From: Rhodospirillales bacterium | Lineage (GTDB): Bacteria; Pseudomonadota; Alphaproteobacteria; Acetobacterales; Acetobacteraceae | Assembly: GCA_025352915.1 (NCBI GenBank) | Contig: JANXSA010000212.1 | Coordinates: 1-10,423, forward strand | Direction of reading: 5' to 3' | Length of the DNA: 10,423 nt | Shown: piece after piece, positions 1 to 6,586 of the stretch | Position numbering within the stretch: the first letter of the stretch is position 1 | Layout of the letters: the number at the start of each line of letters is the position of its first letter | Program-made: the position numbers and the translations under genes | The notes under the pieces: model-generated | The model's database searches: none | Seen by the model: only the letters and a program-made list of their open reading frames with translations | What the model was told of the DNA's origin: nothing

Positions 1-452
1 TCCCCCTCGCCCATGCCTGCGACACCCTCCACCTCCCCCTCACCCTCGGCCCCCTCTCCGACCCCGCCGCCTGCTCGATGGGCAACCCCCACGCCACCTT
101 CTTCGTGCCGGACGTCATGGCCCTGGACGTCGAAACCCTCGGCCCCGCCCTCGAAACCAACCCGCTCTTCCCGCAAAAAGCCAACATCGGCTTCGCCCAG
201 ATCCAATCGCCCACCCGCATCCGCCTGCGCGTCTGGGAACGCGCCGCCGGCCTCACTTTGGCCTGCGGCTCCGGCGCCTGCGCCACCATCGTCAACGCCG
301 CCCGCCGAGGCCTCACCGGCCGCCGCGCCACCATCGAAGCGGATGGCGGCCTGCTCGACATGGAATGGCGCGACGACAACCACGTCCTGATGACCGGCCC
401 AATCGCCACCAGCTTTTCCGGCACCATCGACCTGTCGGCCTATCCCCAATGA
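1..452 (+). CDS. dapF: Diaminopimelate epimerase, C-terminal part (5' end outside window)
   Basis: Interconverts LL- and meso-diaminopimelate in the cytoplasm, the step feeding lysine and peptidoglycan synthesis. The open frame enters from the left edge (first full codon at base 3) and stops with TGA at 450-452, giving about 149 visible residues. DapF hallmarks are present: SMGNPH near the left edge, the substrate-binding stretch [15 protein letters not shown], and the second catalytic cysteine in ACGSGACA (Cys codon 264-266), preceded by the Glu-Arg of [10 protein letters not shown]. The first catalytic cysteine lies upstream of the window. The usual family motif reads ERGAG; here it is ERAAG, a small deviation that probably does not abolish activity. 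The stop overlaps the mtaB start (ATGA), indicating translational coupling. Product assignment is secure; only the N-terminal half is unseen. Confidence 0.95.
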   Translation, partial: PLAHACDTLHLPLTLGPLSDPAACSMGNPHATFFVPDVMALDVETLGPALETNPLFPQKANIGFAQIQSPTRIRLRVWERAAGLTLACGSGACATIVNAARRGLTGRRATIEADGGLLDMEWRDDNHVLMTGPIATSFSGTIDLSAYPQ

Positions 453-1672
453 CCGTCGACATCCTCACCTTCGGCTGCCGCCTCAACACCTACGAATCCG
501 AGGTAATGCGCACCCACGCCTCGAACCTGACCGACACCATCATCGTCAACACCTGCGCCGTCACCGCCGAAGCCGAACGCCAGGCCCGCCAGGCCATCCG
601 CCGCGCCCACCGCGAAAACCCCGGGGCGAACATCGTCGTCACCGGCTGCGCCGCCCAGATCAACCCGTCGAACTGGGCCAACCTGCCCGGCGTCACCCGC
701 ATCCTCGGCAACGAGGACAAGCTCAAGCCCGAATCCTGGCTCCCCAACGCCCCCTCGGCGGTCTCCGACATAATGGCCGCCAGGGAAACCGCCCCCCATT
801 TGGTCACCGAGTTCGCCGGCCGGGCCCGTGCCTTCGTCCAGGTCCAACAGGGCTGCGACCACCGCTGCACCTTCTGCATCATCCCCTTCGGCCGCGGCCC
901 CAACCGTTCCGTCCCGATCGGCGCCATCGCCGACCAAGTCCGCACCCTCGTCGCCACTGGCTTCCAAGAAATCGTCCTGACCGGCGTCGACATCGCCAGC
1001 TACGGCCCCGACCTGCCCGGCCGCCCAACCCTCGGCCAGATGGCCCGCCGCCTCCTCGCCGCCGTGCCCGAACTCCCTCGCCTGCGCCTGTCCTCGATCG
1101 ACCCGGCCGCCATCGACGACGACCTCTGGCGCCTGATCGAAACCGAACCCCGCCTGATGCCCCACCTGCACCTCTCGCTCCAGGCCGGCAGCGACCTGAT
1201 CCTCAAGCGCATGAAGCGCCGCCACCTCCGCCAACAGGCGCTCGACGTCATCGCCCGAGCCCGAGCCCTCCGGCCAGGCATCGGCATCGGCGCCGACCTG
1301 ATCGCCGGCTTCCCCACCGAAACCGAAGGCCTCTTCGCCGAAACCCTAACCTTCGTCGAGGAAGCAAGAATCCCCTACGTCCACGTCTTCCCCTACAGCG
1401 AACGCCCCGGCACCCCCGCCGCCCGCATGCCCGCCGTCCCTGTCCCGCTTCGCCGCGAACGCGCCGCCCGCCTGCGCGAAGCAGGTAGCAACGCCGCCCG
1501 AACCTTCTACGCCGCCCAGATCGGCACCACCGTTTCCGTCCTCGCTGAAACCACTACCTCCGGCCACACCGAACACTTCGCCCCGGTCAAAATCACCGCC
1601 ACCCCCGGCCAGCTCCTGCGTGCCCGCATCACTGCCGCCAACGCCGACCACCTGCTCGCGGAACCCGCTTGA
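449..1672 (+). CDS. mtaB: tRNA (N6-threonylcarbamoyladenosine-37-C2) methylthiotransferase MtaB
   Basis: Radical-SAM methylthiotransferase that adds a methylthio group to t6A37 of ANN-decoding tRNAs, making ms2t6A. With start ATG 449, which overlaps the dapF stop, the product is 407 residues, normal for the family. An in-frame start further upstream (365) would add 28 residues lying inside dapF and was rejected. The N-terminal MTTase domain has its three cluster cysteines: Cys10 (FGCRLN), Cys36 (NTCAVT) and Cys67 (TGCAAQ). The radical-SAM domain has CDHRCTFC with Cys136, Cys140 and Cys143, followed by [12 protein letters not shown] short C-terminal TRAM-like region covers about the last 50 residues. 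The short leader between Cys10 and Cys36, together with CRLN, favours MtaB over MiaB or RimO. The stop overlaps the ftsY start by one base, so the three genes look like one translationally coupled unit. Confidence 0.93.
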   Translation: MTVDILTFGCRLNTYESEVMRTHASNLTDTIIVNTCAVTAEAERQARQAIRRAHRENPGANIVVTGCAAQINPSNWANLPGVTRILGNEDKLKPESWLPNAPSAVSDIMAARETAPHLVTEFAGRARAFVQVQQGCDHRCTFCIIPFGRGPNRSVPIGAIADQVRTLVATGFQEIVLTGVDIASYGPDLPGRPTLGQMARRLLAAVPELPRLRLSSIDPAAIDDDLWRLIETEPRLMPHLHLSLQAGSDLILKRMKRRHLRQQALDVIARARALRPGIGIGADLIAGFPTETEGLFAETLTFVEEARIPYVHVFPYSERPGTPAARMPAVPVPLRRERAARLREAGSNAARTFYAAQIGTTVSVLAETTTSGHTEHFAPVKITATPGQLLRARITAANADHLLAEPA

Positions 1673-2589
1673 TGGCCCTCGGCTTTTTCTCCAAGCTCAA
1701 GGAAGGCCTGGCCCGCTCCACCCAGAAGATCGCCCAAGGCATCACCGGCGTCTTCAACAAGCGCAAGCTGGACGACGCCGCCCTCGAAGACCTCGAAGAC
1801 ATCCTCATCACCGCCGATCTCGGCACCGAGGTGGCGGCCCGCATCATCGCCAATTTCCGCCGCACCCGCTTCGGCCGCGAAGTCAGCGACGATGAGATCA
1901 AGACCGCACTCGCCGAGGAAATCGCCGAAATCCTCAAACCTGTTGCCCACCCGCTCATCATCGACCGCACCCTCAAACCCCATGTCGTCCTGGTCGTCGG
2001 CGTCAACGGCACCGGCAAGACGACCACCATCGGCAAGCTTGCCCAGCAGTATCGTGACCTCGGCCTGAAACCCATGCTCTGCGCCGGCGACACTTTCCGG
2101 GCTGCCGCTGTCGAACAGCTGCAAGTCTGGGGCAGCCGCACCGGTGCGCCGGTCATCTCTGCTGCCGCCAACGCCGACGCTGCCGGCCTCGCCTTCGACG
2201 CGCTGACCCGCGCCCGCCAGGAAGACATCGATGTGCTGCTGGTCGACACCGCCGGCCGGCTGCACAACAAGGTGGCCTTGATGGATGAGCTGGGAAAAAT
2301 CATCCGGGTGATCAAGAAACAGGTGCCGGCGGCGCCGCACTCGATCCTGCTGGTGCTCGATGCCACCACTGGCCAGAACGCGATCCAGCAGGTCGGCGTA
2401 TTCCGCGAGATGGTCGACATTACCGGCCTGGTGGTCACCAAGCTGGACGGCAGTGCCCGCGGCGGCATCGTGGTCGCACTCGCCGAGGCCTATGGTCTGC
2501 CGGTGCATGCCGTCGGCGTCGGCGAACAGGCCGGTGACCTCAGGCCGTTTGATCCGGTGGATTACGCACGCGGTTTGGTTGGCGCCTGA
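1672..2589 (+). CDS. ftsY: Signal recognition particle receptor FtsY (NG-domain GTPase)
   Basis: Membrane-associated SRP receptor GTPase that docks Ffh-ribosome-nascent chain complexes to the Sec translocon. With ATG 1672 the protein has 305 residues. A TTG one codon earlier is possible but unnecessary. The N-terminus (ALGFFSKLKEGLART-like, residues 2-16) is the conserved amphipathic membrane-targeting helix, followed directly by the N domain (about 20-95). The G domain shows G1 GVNGTGKTT (110-118), DTFRAAA (140-146), G3 DTAGR (192-196), G4 TKLD (256-259) and the closing GVGEQAGDL-RPFDP segment (282-294). The long acidic A domain of E. coli FtsY is absent, as in many alphaproteobacteria. The stop of mtaB overlaps this start. 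Strand composition changes within this gene: the 5' half uses C-ending codons like mtaB, the 3' half shifts to G-ending codons like the downstream genes. Confidence 0.97.
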   Translation: MALGFFSKLKEGLARSTQKIAQGITGVFNKRKLDDAALEDLEDILITADLGTEVAARIIANFRRTRFGREVSDDEIKTALAEEIAEILKPVAHPLIIDRTLKPHVVLVVGVNGTGKTTTIGKLAQQYRDLGLKPMLCAGDTFRAAAVEQLQVWGSRTGAPVISAAANADAAGLAFDALTRARQEDIDVLLVDTAGRLHNKVALMDELGKIIRVIKKQVPAAPHSILLVLDATTGQNAIQQVGVFREMVDITGLVVTKLDGSARGGIVVALAEAYGLPVHAVGVGEQAGDLRPFDPVDYARGLVGA

Positions 2590-2591
2590 CA

Positions 2592-2598
2592 CAGGGGG
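2592..2598 (+). promoter_or_regulatory. Ribosome binding site of the monooxygenase gene
   Basis: The purine-rich stretch CAGGGGG-AA between the ftsY stop (2587-2589) and ATG 2608 places a Shine-Dalgarno-like core about 9 bases before the start. It supports ATG 2608 over the out-of-frame ATG at 2600, which leads to a different frame without family similarity. Confidence 0.6.
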
Positions 2599-2607
2599 AA
2601 TGAGCGG

Positions 2608-4374
2608 ATGGACGGAACGGTGGCATCGCAAGAGCGGCAGCTTCTGGTCGTGGAGGCATGGCTGCGGCAGTACAATGCCGCCTTGGCGGCCGGGGATGGT
2701 GCGGCGTTGGGCGCGCTGTTCCGCGAAGACGGGCACTGGCGCGACATCGTGGCGCTGAGCTGGGGCATCGGGACGGTGAGCGGCGAGGCGGTGGCCGAGG
2801 CGTTGTTGGCGGCGGCGCAGGGGCAGGGTGCGCGGGACTTTGCGGTCGACCGCGAGCGGTTTGCGCCGCGCCAGGTGGAGCGCGCGGGCGAGGCGGTGAT
2901 CGAGGCGATCCTGCGCTTTGAGACACGCGTGGGCGTCGGGGCGGGGGTGCTGCGGATCAAGCTGGATGATGCCGAGGCCGGGCGGGCCTGGACGCTGCTG
3001 ACGGCGCTGGATCACATCGCCGGTCACGACGAGGAAAGCGAGCGGATGGCGCGCGAGGAGCCGGCGTTCGAGCGCGATTTCGGCGGGCCGAACTGGTTGG
3101 ACAAGCGCGGGGTGATGCGCCGGTATGAGGACCGTGATCCCGCCGTGCTGATCGTCGGCGGCGGGCATGCCGGGTTGACCTCGGCGGCGGCGCTGGGGGC
3201 GCTCGGGGTGGATGCGCTGGTGGTCGACCGCATGGCGCGGGTGGGGGACAACTGGCGCCTGCGCTATCACGGGTTGAAGCTGCACAATCAAGTCTACAGC
3301 AACCATCTTCCGTACATGCCGTTTCCGAAGACCTGGCCGCACTACATCCCCAAGGACAAGATCGCCAACTGGCTGGAGATGTATGTCGAGGCGATGGAGA
3401 TCAATTTCTGGACCCGCACCAGCTTCGAGGGGGCCAGCTATGATGCGGCGGCGAAAAGCTGGGTGGCGCGGCTGAAGCTGGCGGATGGCAGCATCCGGGA
3501 AATGCGGCCGCGGCATATCGTGATGGCGACCAGTGTGAGCGGAACGCCGAATATTCCGGCCATCCCGACGCTGGAGAAGTTCGCAGGTACGGTGGTGCAT
3601 TCATCGAAATTTGGCCATGCGGAGAACTGGCGCGGCAGACCGGTGTTTGTGTTCGGCACCGGCACCAGCGCGCATGACATCGCCCAGGAGCTGCATGGCA
3701 ACGGCGCGCTGGTGACCATGGTGCAGCGCAGCCCGACGCTGGTCACCAATGTTGAGCCAGCGGCGCAGCTTTATGATGGCATCTACTACGGCAGCGGGCC
3801 GAGCCTGGCGGATCGGGATCTGTTGAACACGTCGTTTCCGCTGCCGGTAATGAAACAGGCGCACAAGCTGCTGACGGTGCAGTCGCGCGCGCTGGACGCC
3901 GCGTTGCTGGCCGGGCTGGAGCGGATCGGGTTCCAGCTCGAATTCGGCGAGGACGGAACTGGCTGGCCGCTGAAATACCGCACCCGCGGCGGCGGCTACT
4001 ATTTCAATGTCGGCTGTTCGGAGCTGTTGATCCGCGGTGAGATCGGACTGATCCAGTATCACGATATCGATACGTTCACCGCAGGCGGCGTGCGGATGAA
4101 GGATGGTCGGGAAGTGGCGGGCGGGCTGGCGGTGCTGGCGACGGGCTACAAAGGGCCGGACCATCTGTTGGCCACGCTGTTCGGGGCGGAGGTTGCGGGA
4201 CGGGTTGGCCAGGTCTGGGGGATGGACCCGACCAAGCAGGAGCTGGCGAATATGTGGATGCGGACGAAGCAGGACGGGCTGTGGTTCACCGGCGGTTCGT
4301 TTTCGCAGTGCCGGATGTATTCGCGCTATGTGGCGATGCAGATCAAGGCGCGGGAGTTGGGGTTGGCAGGGTAG
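2608..4374 (+). CDS. NTF2/SnoaL-like domain fused to flavin-containing monooxygenase-type FAD/NAD(P)H oxidoreductase
   Basis: Predicted soluble two-dinucleotide-binding flavoprotein of 588 residues that should use NAD(P)H and O2 to oxygenate a small, unidentified substrate. Residues about 12-145 look like an NTF2/SnoaL-type cone domain (LVVEAWLRQYNAALAAGD, DGHWRDIVAL), with no recognisable catalytic assignment. The FAD Rossmann motif is GGGHAG (184-189), followed by the acidic end of strand two (VVDRMARVGDNWR). The FMO-identifying pattern FxGxxxHxxxF is met by Phe325, Gly327, His331 and Phe335. The second dinucleotide motif is GTGTSA (350-355), and ATGY is at 511-514. The position after H-x3 is Phe, not the Trp of Baeyer-Villiger enzymes, so N- or S-oxygenation or a YUCCA-like decarboxylating role is more likely than ester formation; this is inference. 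It starts 18 bases after ftsY, so co-transcription is possible. No signal peptide is seen. The broad family is secure; the substrate is unknown. Confidence 0.88.
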   Translation: MDGTVASQERQLLVVEAWLRQYNAALAAGDGAALGALFREDGHWRDIVALSWGIGTVSGEAVAEALLAAAQGQGARDFAVDRERFAPRQVERAGEAVIEAILRFETRVGVGAGVLRIKLDDAEAGRAWTLLTALDHIAGHDEESERMAREEPAFERDFGGPNWLDKRGVMRRYEDRDPAVLIVGGGHAGLTSAAALGALGVDALVVDRMARVGDNWRLRYHGLKLHNQVYSNHLPYMPFPKTWPHYIPKDKIANWLEMYVEAMEINFWTRTSFEGASYDAAAKSWVARLKLADGSIREMRPRHIVMATSVSGTPNIPAIPTLEKFAGTVVHSSKFGHAENWRGRPVFVFGTGTSAHDIAQELHGNGALVTMVQRSPTLVTNVEPAAQLYDGIYYGSGPSLADRDLLNTSFPLPVMKQAHKLLTVQSRALDAALLAGLERIGFQLEFGEDGTGWPLKYRTRGGGYYFNVGCSELLIRGEIGLIQYHDIDTFTAGGVRMKDGREVAGGLAVLATGYKGPDHLLATLFGAEVAGRVGQVWGMDPTKQELANMWMRTKQDGLWFTGGSFSQCRMYSRYVAMQIKARELGLAG

Positions 4375-4381
4375 GAAGATT

Positions 4382-4498
4382 CTTCTTTTTGTGAACAAAA
4401 AGAAGCAAAAAAACTTTATCCATTTAAGCCGGGTGTTGGCGACTGGCACCCGGCCAAATGAATGAAAGTTTTTTGGTTCTTTTTTTTCAAAAAAGAAC
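4382..4498 (+). repeat. Compound imperfect palindrome of three hairpins (REP/MITE-like intergenic element)
   Basis: Starting 8 bases after the monooxygenase stop, this 117-base A/T-rich block interrupts very GC-rich surroundings. Hairpin 1 pairs CTTCTTTTTG (4382-4391) with CAAAAAGAAG (4396-4405), loop TGAA. Hairpin 2 pairs GCCGGGTG (4428-4435) with CACCCGGC (4447-4454) and can extend by G-U pairs and by outer CATTT/AAATG pairing (4421-4425 with 4456-4460). Hairpin 3 pairs GTTCTTTTTT (4476-4485) with AAAAAAGAAC (4489-4498), loop TTC. Hairpins 1 and 3 are also imperfect reverse complements of each other, as are the flanking stretches reading CAAAAAAACTTT on the left and AAAGTTTTTTGG on the right. 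The whole element is therefore one large inverted repeat centred near 4441. It may be a dispersed repeat, a bidirectional transcription terminator, or both; no tidy GC-stem-plus-T-run terminator is present in either direction. Confidence 0.8.
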
Positions 4499-4570
4499 AT
4501 ACTTCCTAGCCTTGTCGCTGATGCTGTTGCGAACCCTCGCACAGCCTGGGAGGCTGCGGCTGGAGGAAAC
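4499..4570 (+). promoter_or_regulatory. Leader of the fds operon (no clear promoter), with small hairpin and ribosome binding site
   Basis: These 72 bases separate the palindrome from fdsG and are the most likely place for the operon's own transcription start if one exists. I see no convincing -35/-10 pair: TTGTCG at 4512-4517 has no good -10 partner at 16-18 bases. I also see no sigma-54 site and no long operator-like palindrome. A short hairpin, CAGCCT (4542-4547) pairing with AGGCTG (4551-4556) around GGG, sits just before the Shine-Dalgarno sequence and could modulate translation; that is speculation. Confidence 0.35.
4562..4566 (+). promoter_or_regulatory. Ribosome binding site of fdsG
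   Basis: GGAGG, part of TGGAGGAAAC, ends four bases before ATG 4571. It is the strongest Shine-Dalgarno match in the window and fixes the start of the first gene of the formate dehydrogenase operon. Confidence 0.8.
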
Positions 4571-5041
4571 ATGAGCCGGTTCACGGCGTGGGACAGTGGC
4601 GAGGCGCGGGCGGTGCTGCGGCCCCACGGTGGCGCGCCGGATGCGGTGCTGCCGATGTTGCAGGCGTTGCAGGCGCGGTTTGGCTTTGTGCATGCCGAGG
4701 CGGTGGCGTTGGTGGCTGAGGCGGTGAACCTGTCGCGGGCCGAGGTGCATGGCACGATCAGCTTTTATCATGATTTTCGGTCGAGCCCGCCGGCGGGGCG
4801 GGTGATCCGGCTGTGTGCGGCGGAGGCGTGCCAGGCGGTGGGCGGTGCGGCGCTGCTGGCGGCGGCGCGGGTGTTGGCGGATGGCGGCGATGTGGTGGTC
4901 GAGGCGGTGTATTGCCTGGGTAACTGCGCGTTGGGGCCGGCGGCGTTGGTGGATGGCGCGTTGGTGGGGCATCTGGATGCGGAGCGGCTGGCGGCGCTGG
5001 TGCAGGGATGCGCGGTGGCCGCGGTGCAGGTGCCGCGGTGA
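4571..5041 (+). CDS. fdsG: NAD-dependent formate dehydrogenase gamma subunit (NuoE-like [2Fe-2S] protein)
   Basis: Small cytoplasmic electron-transfer subunit of the FdsABG formate dehydrogenase, homologous to NuoE of complex I. The product is 156 residues, the usual size. The N-terminal helical part (about 1-70) contains the NuoE-type segment ending in EVHGTISFYHDFR (58-70). The thioredoxin-like C-terminal part carries the [2Fe-2S] ligands in the spacing Cx4C then Cx3C: Cys82 and Cys87 (LCAAEAC), Cys115 and Cys119 (YCLGNC), followed by ALGPAALVDG. It is first in the operon after a strong GGAGG. Its TGA is overlapped by the GTG start of fdsB. The gamma subunit of a soluble NAD-reducing hydrogenase would look similar, but the FdsA partner downstream settles the assignment. 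Confidence 0.94.
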   Translation: MSRFTAWDSGEARAVLRPHGGAPDAVLPMLQALQARFGFVHAEAVALVAEAVNLSRAEVHGTISFYHDFRSSPPAGRVIRLCAAEACQAVGGAALLAAARVLADGGDVVVEAVYCLGNCALGPAALVDGALVGHLDAERLAALVQGCAVAAVQVPR

Positions 5042-6576
5042 CGCTGCGCGTGTTCATCCCCGGCGATGCCGCGGCGCTGTCGGTGGGGGCGGATGCGGTG
5101 GCGCGGGAGGTTGCGGCCGAAGCGGCGCGGCGGGGCGTTTTGGTCGAGGTGATCAGGACGGGTTCGCGCGGCTTGCTGTGGTTGGAGCCGCTGGTGGAGA
5201 TGGCGACGGCGCAGGGGCGGCTGGGGTTTGGCGCGGTCCGGGCGGGCGAGGTGGCGGGGCTGTTCGATGCTGGGTTTCCGGCGCAGGGGCATCCCCGGGC
5301 GGTGGGACTTGTCGAGGATCTCGGGTGGCTTCGGCAGCAGACGCGGTTGACGTTTGCGCGCGTGGGAGTGACCGATCCGTTGTCGCTGGGGGCGTATCGG
5401 GCGCATGGCGGATTGGCGGGGCTGGAGGTGGCGCTGGGGCTGGCGCCGGCGGAGATCGTGTCGCTTGTGGCGGCGTCCGGGTTGCGCGGGCGAGGGGGCG
5501 CGGGGTTTCCGGCGGGGATCAAGTGGCAGACGGTGCTGGGGGCGGGGGACGGGCAGAAATACATCGTTTGCAACGCCGATGAAGGCGATAGTGGGACGTT
5601 TGCCGACCGGATGCTGATCGAAGGTGATCCGTTCGTGCTGATTGAAGGCATGGTAATTGCCGGACTGGCGGTGGGGGCGACCAAGGGTTTTGTCTATTTG
5701 CGCTCGGAGTATCCGCTGGCCGAGCGCGTGTTGCGCCAGGCGCTGGCGGTGGCGCGGGATGGCGGGGTGTTGGGGGCGTCGGTGCTGGGGCGGGGGCCGG
5801 CGTTTGATATCGAGCTGCGGATCGGGGCGGGGGCCTATATCTGCGGCGAGGAGACGGCGTTGCTGGAGAGTCTGGAGGGGCGGCGCGGGGTGGTGCGGGC
5901 CAAGCCGCCGTTGCCGGCGCTGGCCGGGTTGTTTGGCAAACCGACGGTGGTGAACAACGTTTTGTCGCTGGCGGCGGTGCCTTGGATTTTGGCGCATGGG
6001 GCCGAGGCCTACGCGGCGCTGGGGGTTGGGCGGTCGCGCGGGACGTTGGCGGTGCAGTTGGGGGGGAATGTGCGGCGGGGCGGGTTGTTCGAGGTGCCGT
6101 TCGGGATGACGCTTCGCGCGGCGGTCGAGGGGATCGGCGGCGGCACGCGTAGTGGCCGGCCGGTGCGGGCGGTGCAGGTGGGGGGGCCGTTGGGGGCGTA
6201 CTTGCCGGACTCGTTGCTGGACACGGCGTTGGAATACGAGGCGCTGGCTGCGGTGGGCGGGATGCTGGGGCATGGCGGGGTGGTGGTGTTTGACGACACG
6301 GTGGACATGGCGCGGCAAGCGCGGTTTGCATTCGAGTTCTGCGCCAAGGAGAGTTGCGGCAAATGTACGCCGTGCCGGATTGGGGCGGTGCGCGGGGTGG
6401 AGGTGATGGATCGCATTCTTCAGGGGGTTGAGCGGGCGAGGAACCTGGAAGTGCTGGCGGATTTGACGACGTTGATGACTGACGCTTCGTTGTGCGCGAT
6501 GGGCGGGTTGACCCCGCTGCCGGTGCTGAGCGCGCTGCGGCATTTTCCCGAGGATTTCCATCGGCCGGTTGGGTGA
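5038..6576 (+). CDS. fdsB: NAD-dependent formate dehydrogenase beta subunit (NuoF-like FMN/NADH protein)
   Basis: Diaphorase subunit: takes electrons from FdsA through a [4Fe-4S] cluster to FMN and reduces NAD+. The GTG at 5038 overlaps the fdsG stop (GTGA) and gives 512 residues, starting VTLRVFIPGD as expected for FdsB. An ATG at 5008 would add ten residues lying in fdsG. An N-terminal thioredoxin-like domain (about 1-110) has no cysteine and so binds no cluster. The FMN/NADH region begins with GRGGAGFPAG (151-160) and continues with YIVCNADEGDSGTFADR. The [4Fe-4S] ligands are Cys440, Cys443 and Cys446 in ESCGKCTPCRIG, and Cys486 in SLCAMGG. Coding is extremely G-rich, with several glycine codons read as GGG, and includes two runs of seven G (6060-6066 and 6180-6186). 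Confidence 0.95.
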   Translation: MTLRVFIPGDAAALSVGADAVAREVAAEAARRGVLVEVIRTGSRGLLWLEPLVEMATAQGRLGFGAVRAGEVAGLFDAGFPAQGHPRAVGLVEDLGWLRQQTRLTFARVGVTDPLSLGAYRAHGGLAGLEVALGLAPAEIVSLVAASGLRGRGGAGFPAGIKWQTVLGAGDGQKYIVCNADEGDSGTFADRMLIEGDPFVLIEGMVIAGLAVGATKGFVYLRSEYPLAERVLRQALAVARDGGVLGASVLGRGPAFDIELRIGAGAYICGEETALLESLEGRRGVVRAKPPLPALAGLFGKPTVVNNVLSLAAVPWILAHGAEAYAALGVGRSRGTLAVQLGGNVRRGGLFEVPFGMTLRAAVEGIGGGTRSGRPVRAVQVGGPLGAYLPDSLLDTALEYEALAAVGGMLGHGGVVVFDDTVDMARQARFAFEFCAKESCGKCTPCRIGAVRGVEVMDRILQGVERARNLEVLADLTTLMTDASLCAMGGLTPLPVLSALRHFPEDFHRPVG

Positions 6577-6580
6577 GGAG
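6575..6580 (+). promoter_or_regulatory. Ribosome binding site of fdsA
   Basis: GAGGAG overlapping the fdsB stop codon ends six bases before ATG 6587. It decides for ATG 6587 over the in-frame TTG at 6569, whose extra six residues would be encoded by the Shine-Dalgarno sequence itself. Confidence 0.7.
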
Positions 6581-6586
6581 TTCGTC

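Noticed and set aside
2600..2602. Earlier ATG before the monooxygenase gene
   Set aside because: It is in a different frame from the FAD-binding protein; ATG 2608 has better spacing to the Shine-Dalgarno stretch.
1900..2650. Replication origin at the skew change
   Set aside because: No DnaA boxes, A/T-rich unwinding region or origin-linked genes are visible, and the change lies in the coding region of ftsY.
1507..3600. Minus-strand open frame of 697 codons
   Set aside because: It runs antisense across mtaB, ftsY and the monooxygenase, is rich in Arg/His/Pro as expected for a shadow of GC-rich genes, and shows no family motif.
4382..4498. Classical rho-independent terminator for the monooxygenase gene
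   Set aside because: The GC-rich stem (4428-4454) is not directly followed by a T run (the nearest, 4469-4474, is 14 bases away), and the A/T-rich hairpins carry their T runs inside the stem. Termination remains possible but the form is not canonical.
3601..4755. Minus-strand open frame of 384 codons that crosses the palindromic spacer
   Set aside because: It reads through the intergenic repeat and both flanking genes, and has no family similarity that I can recognise.
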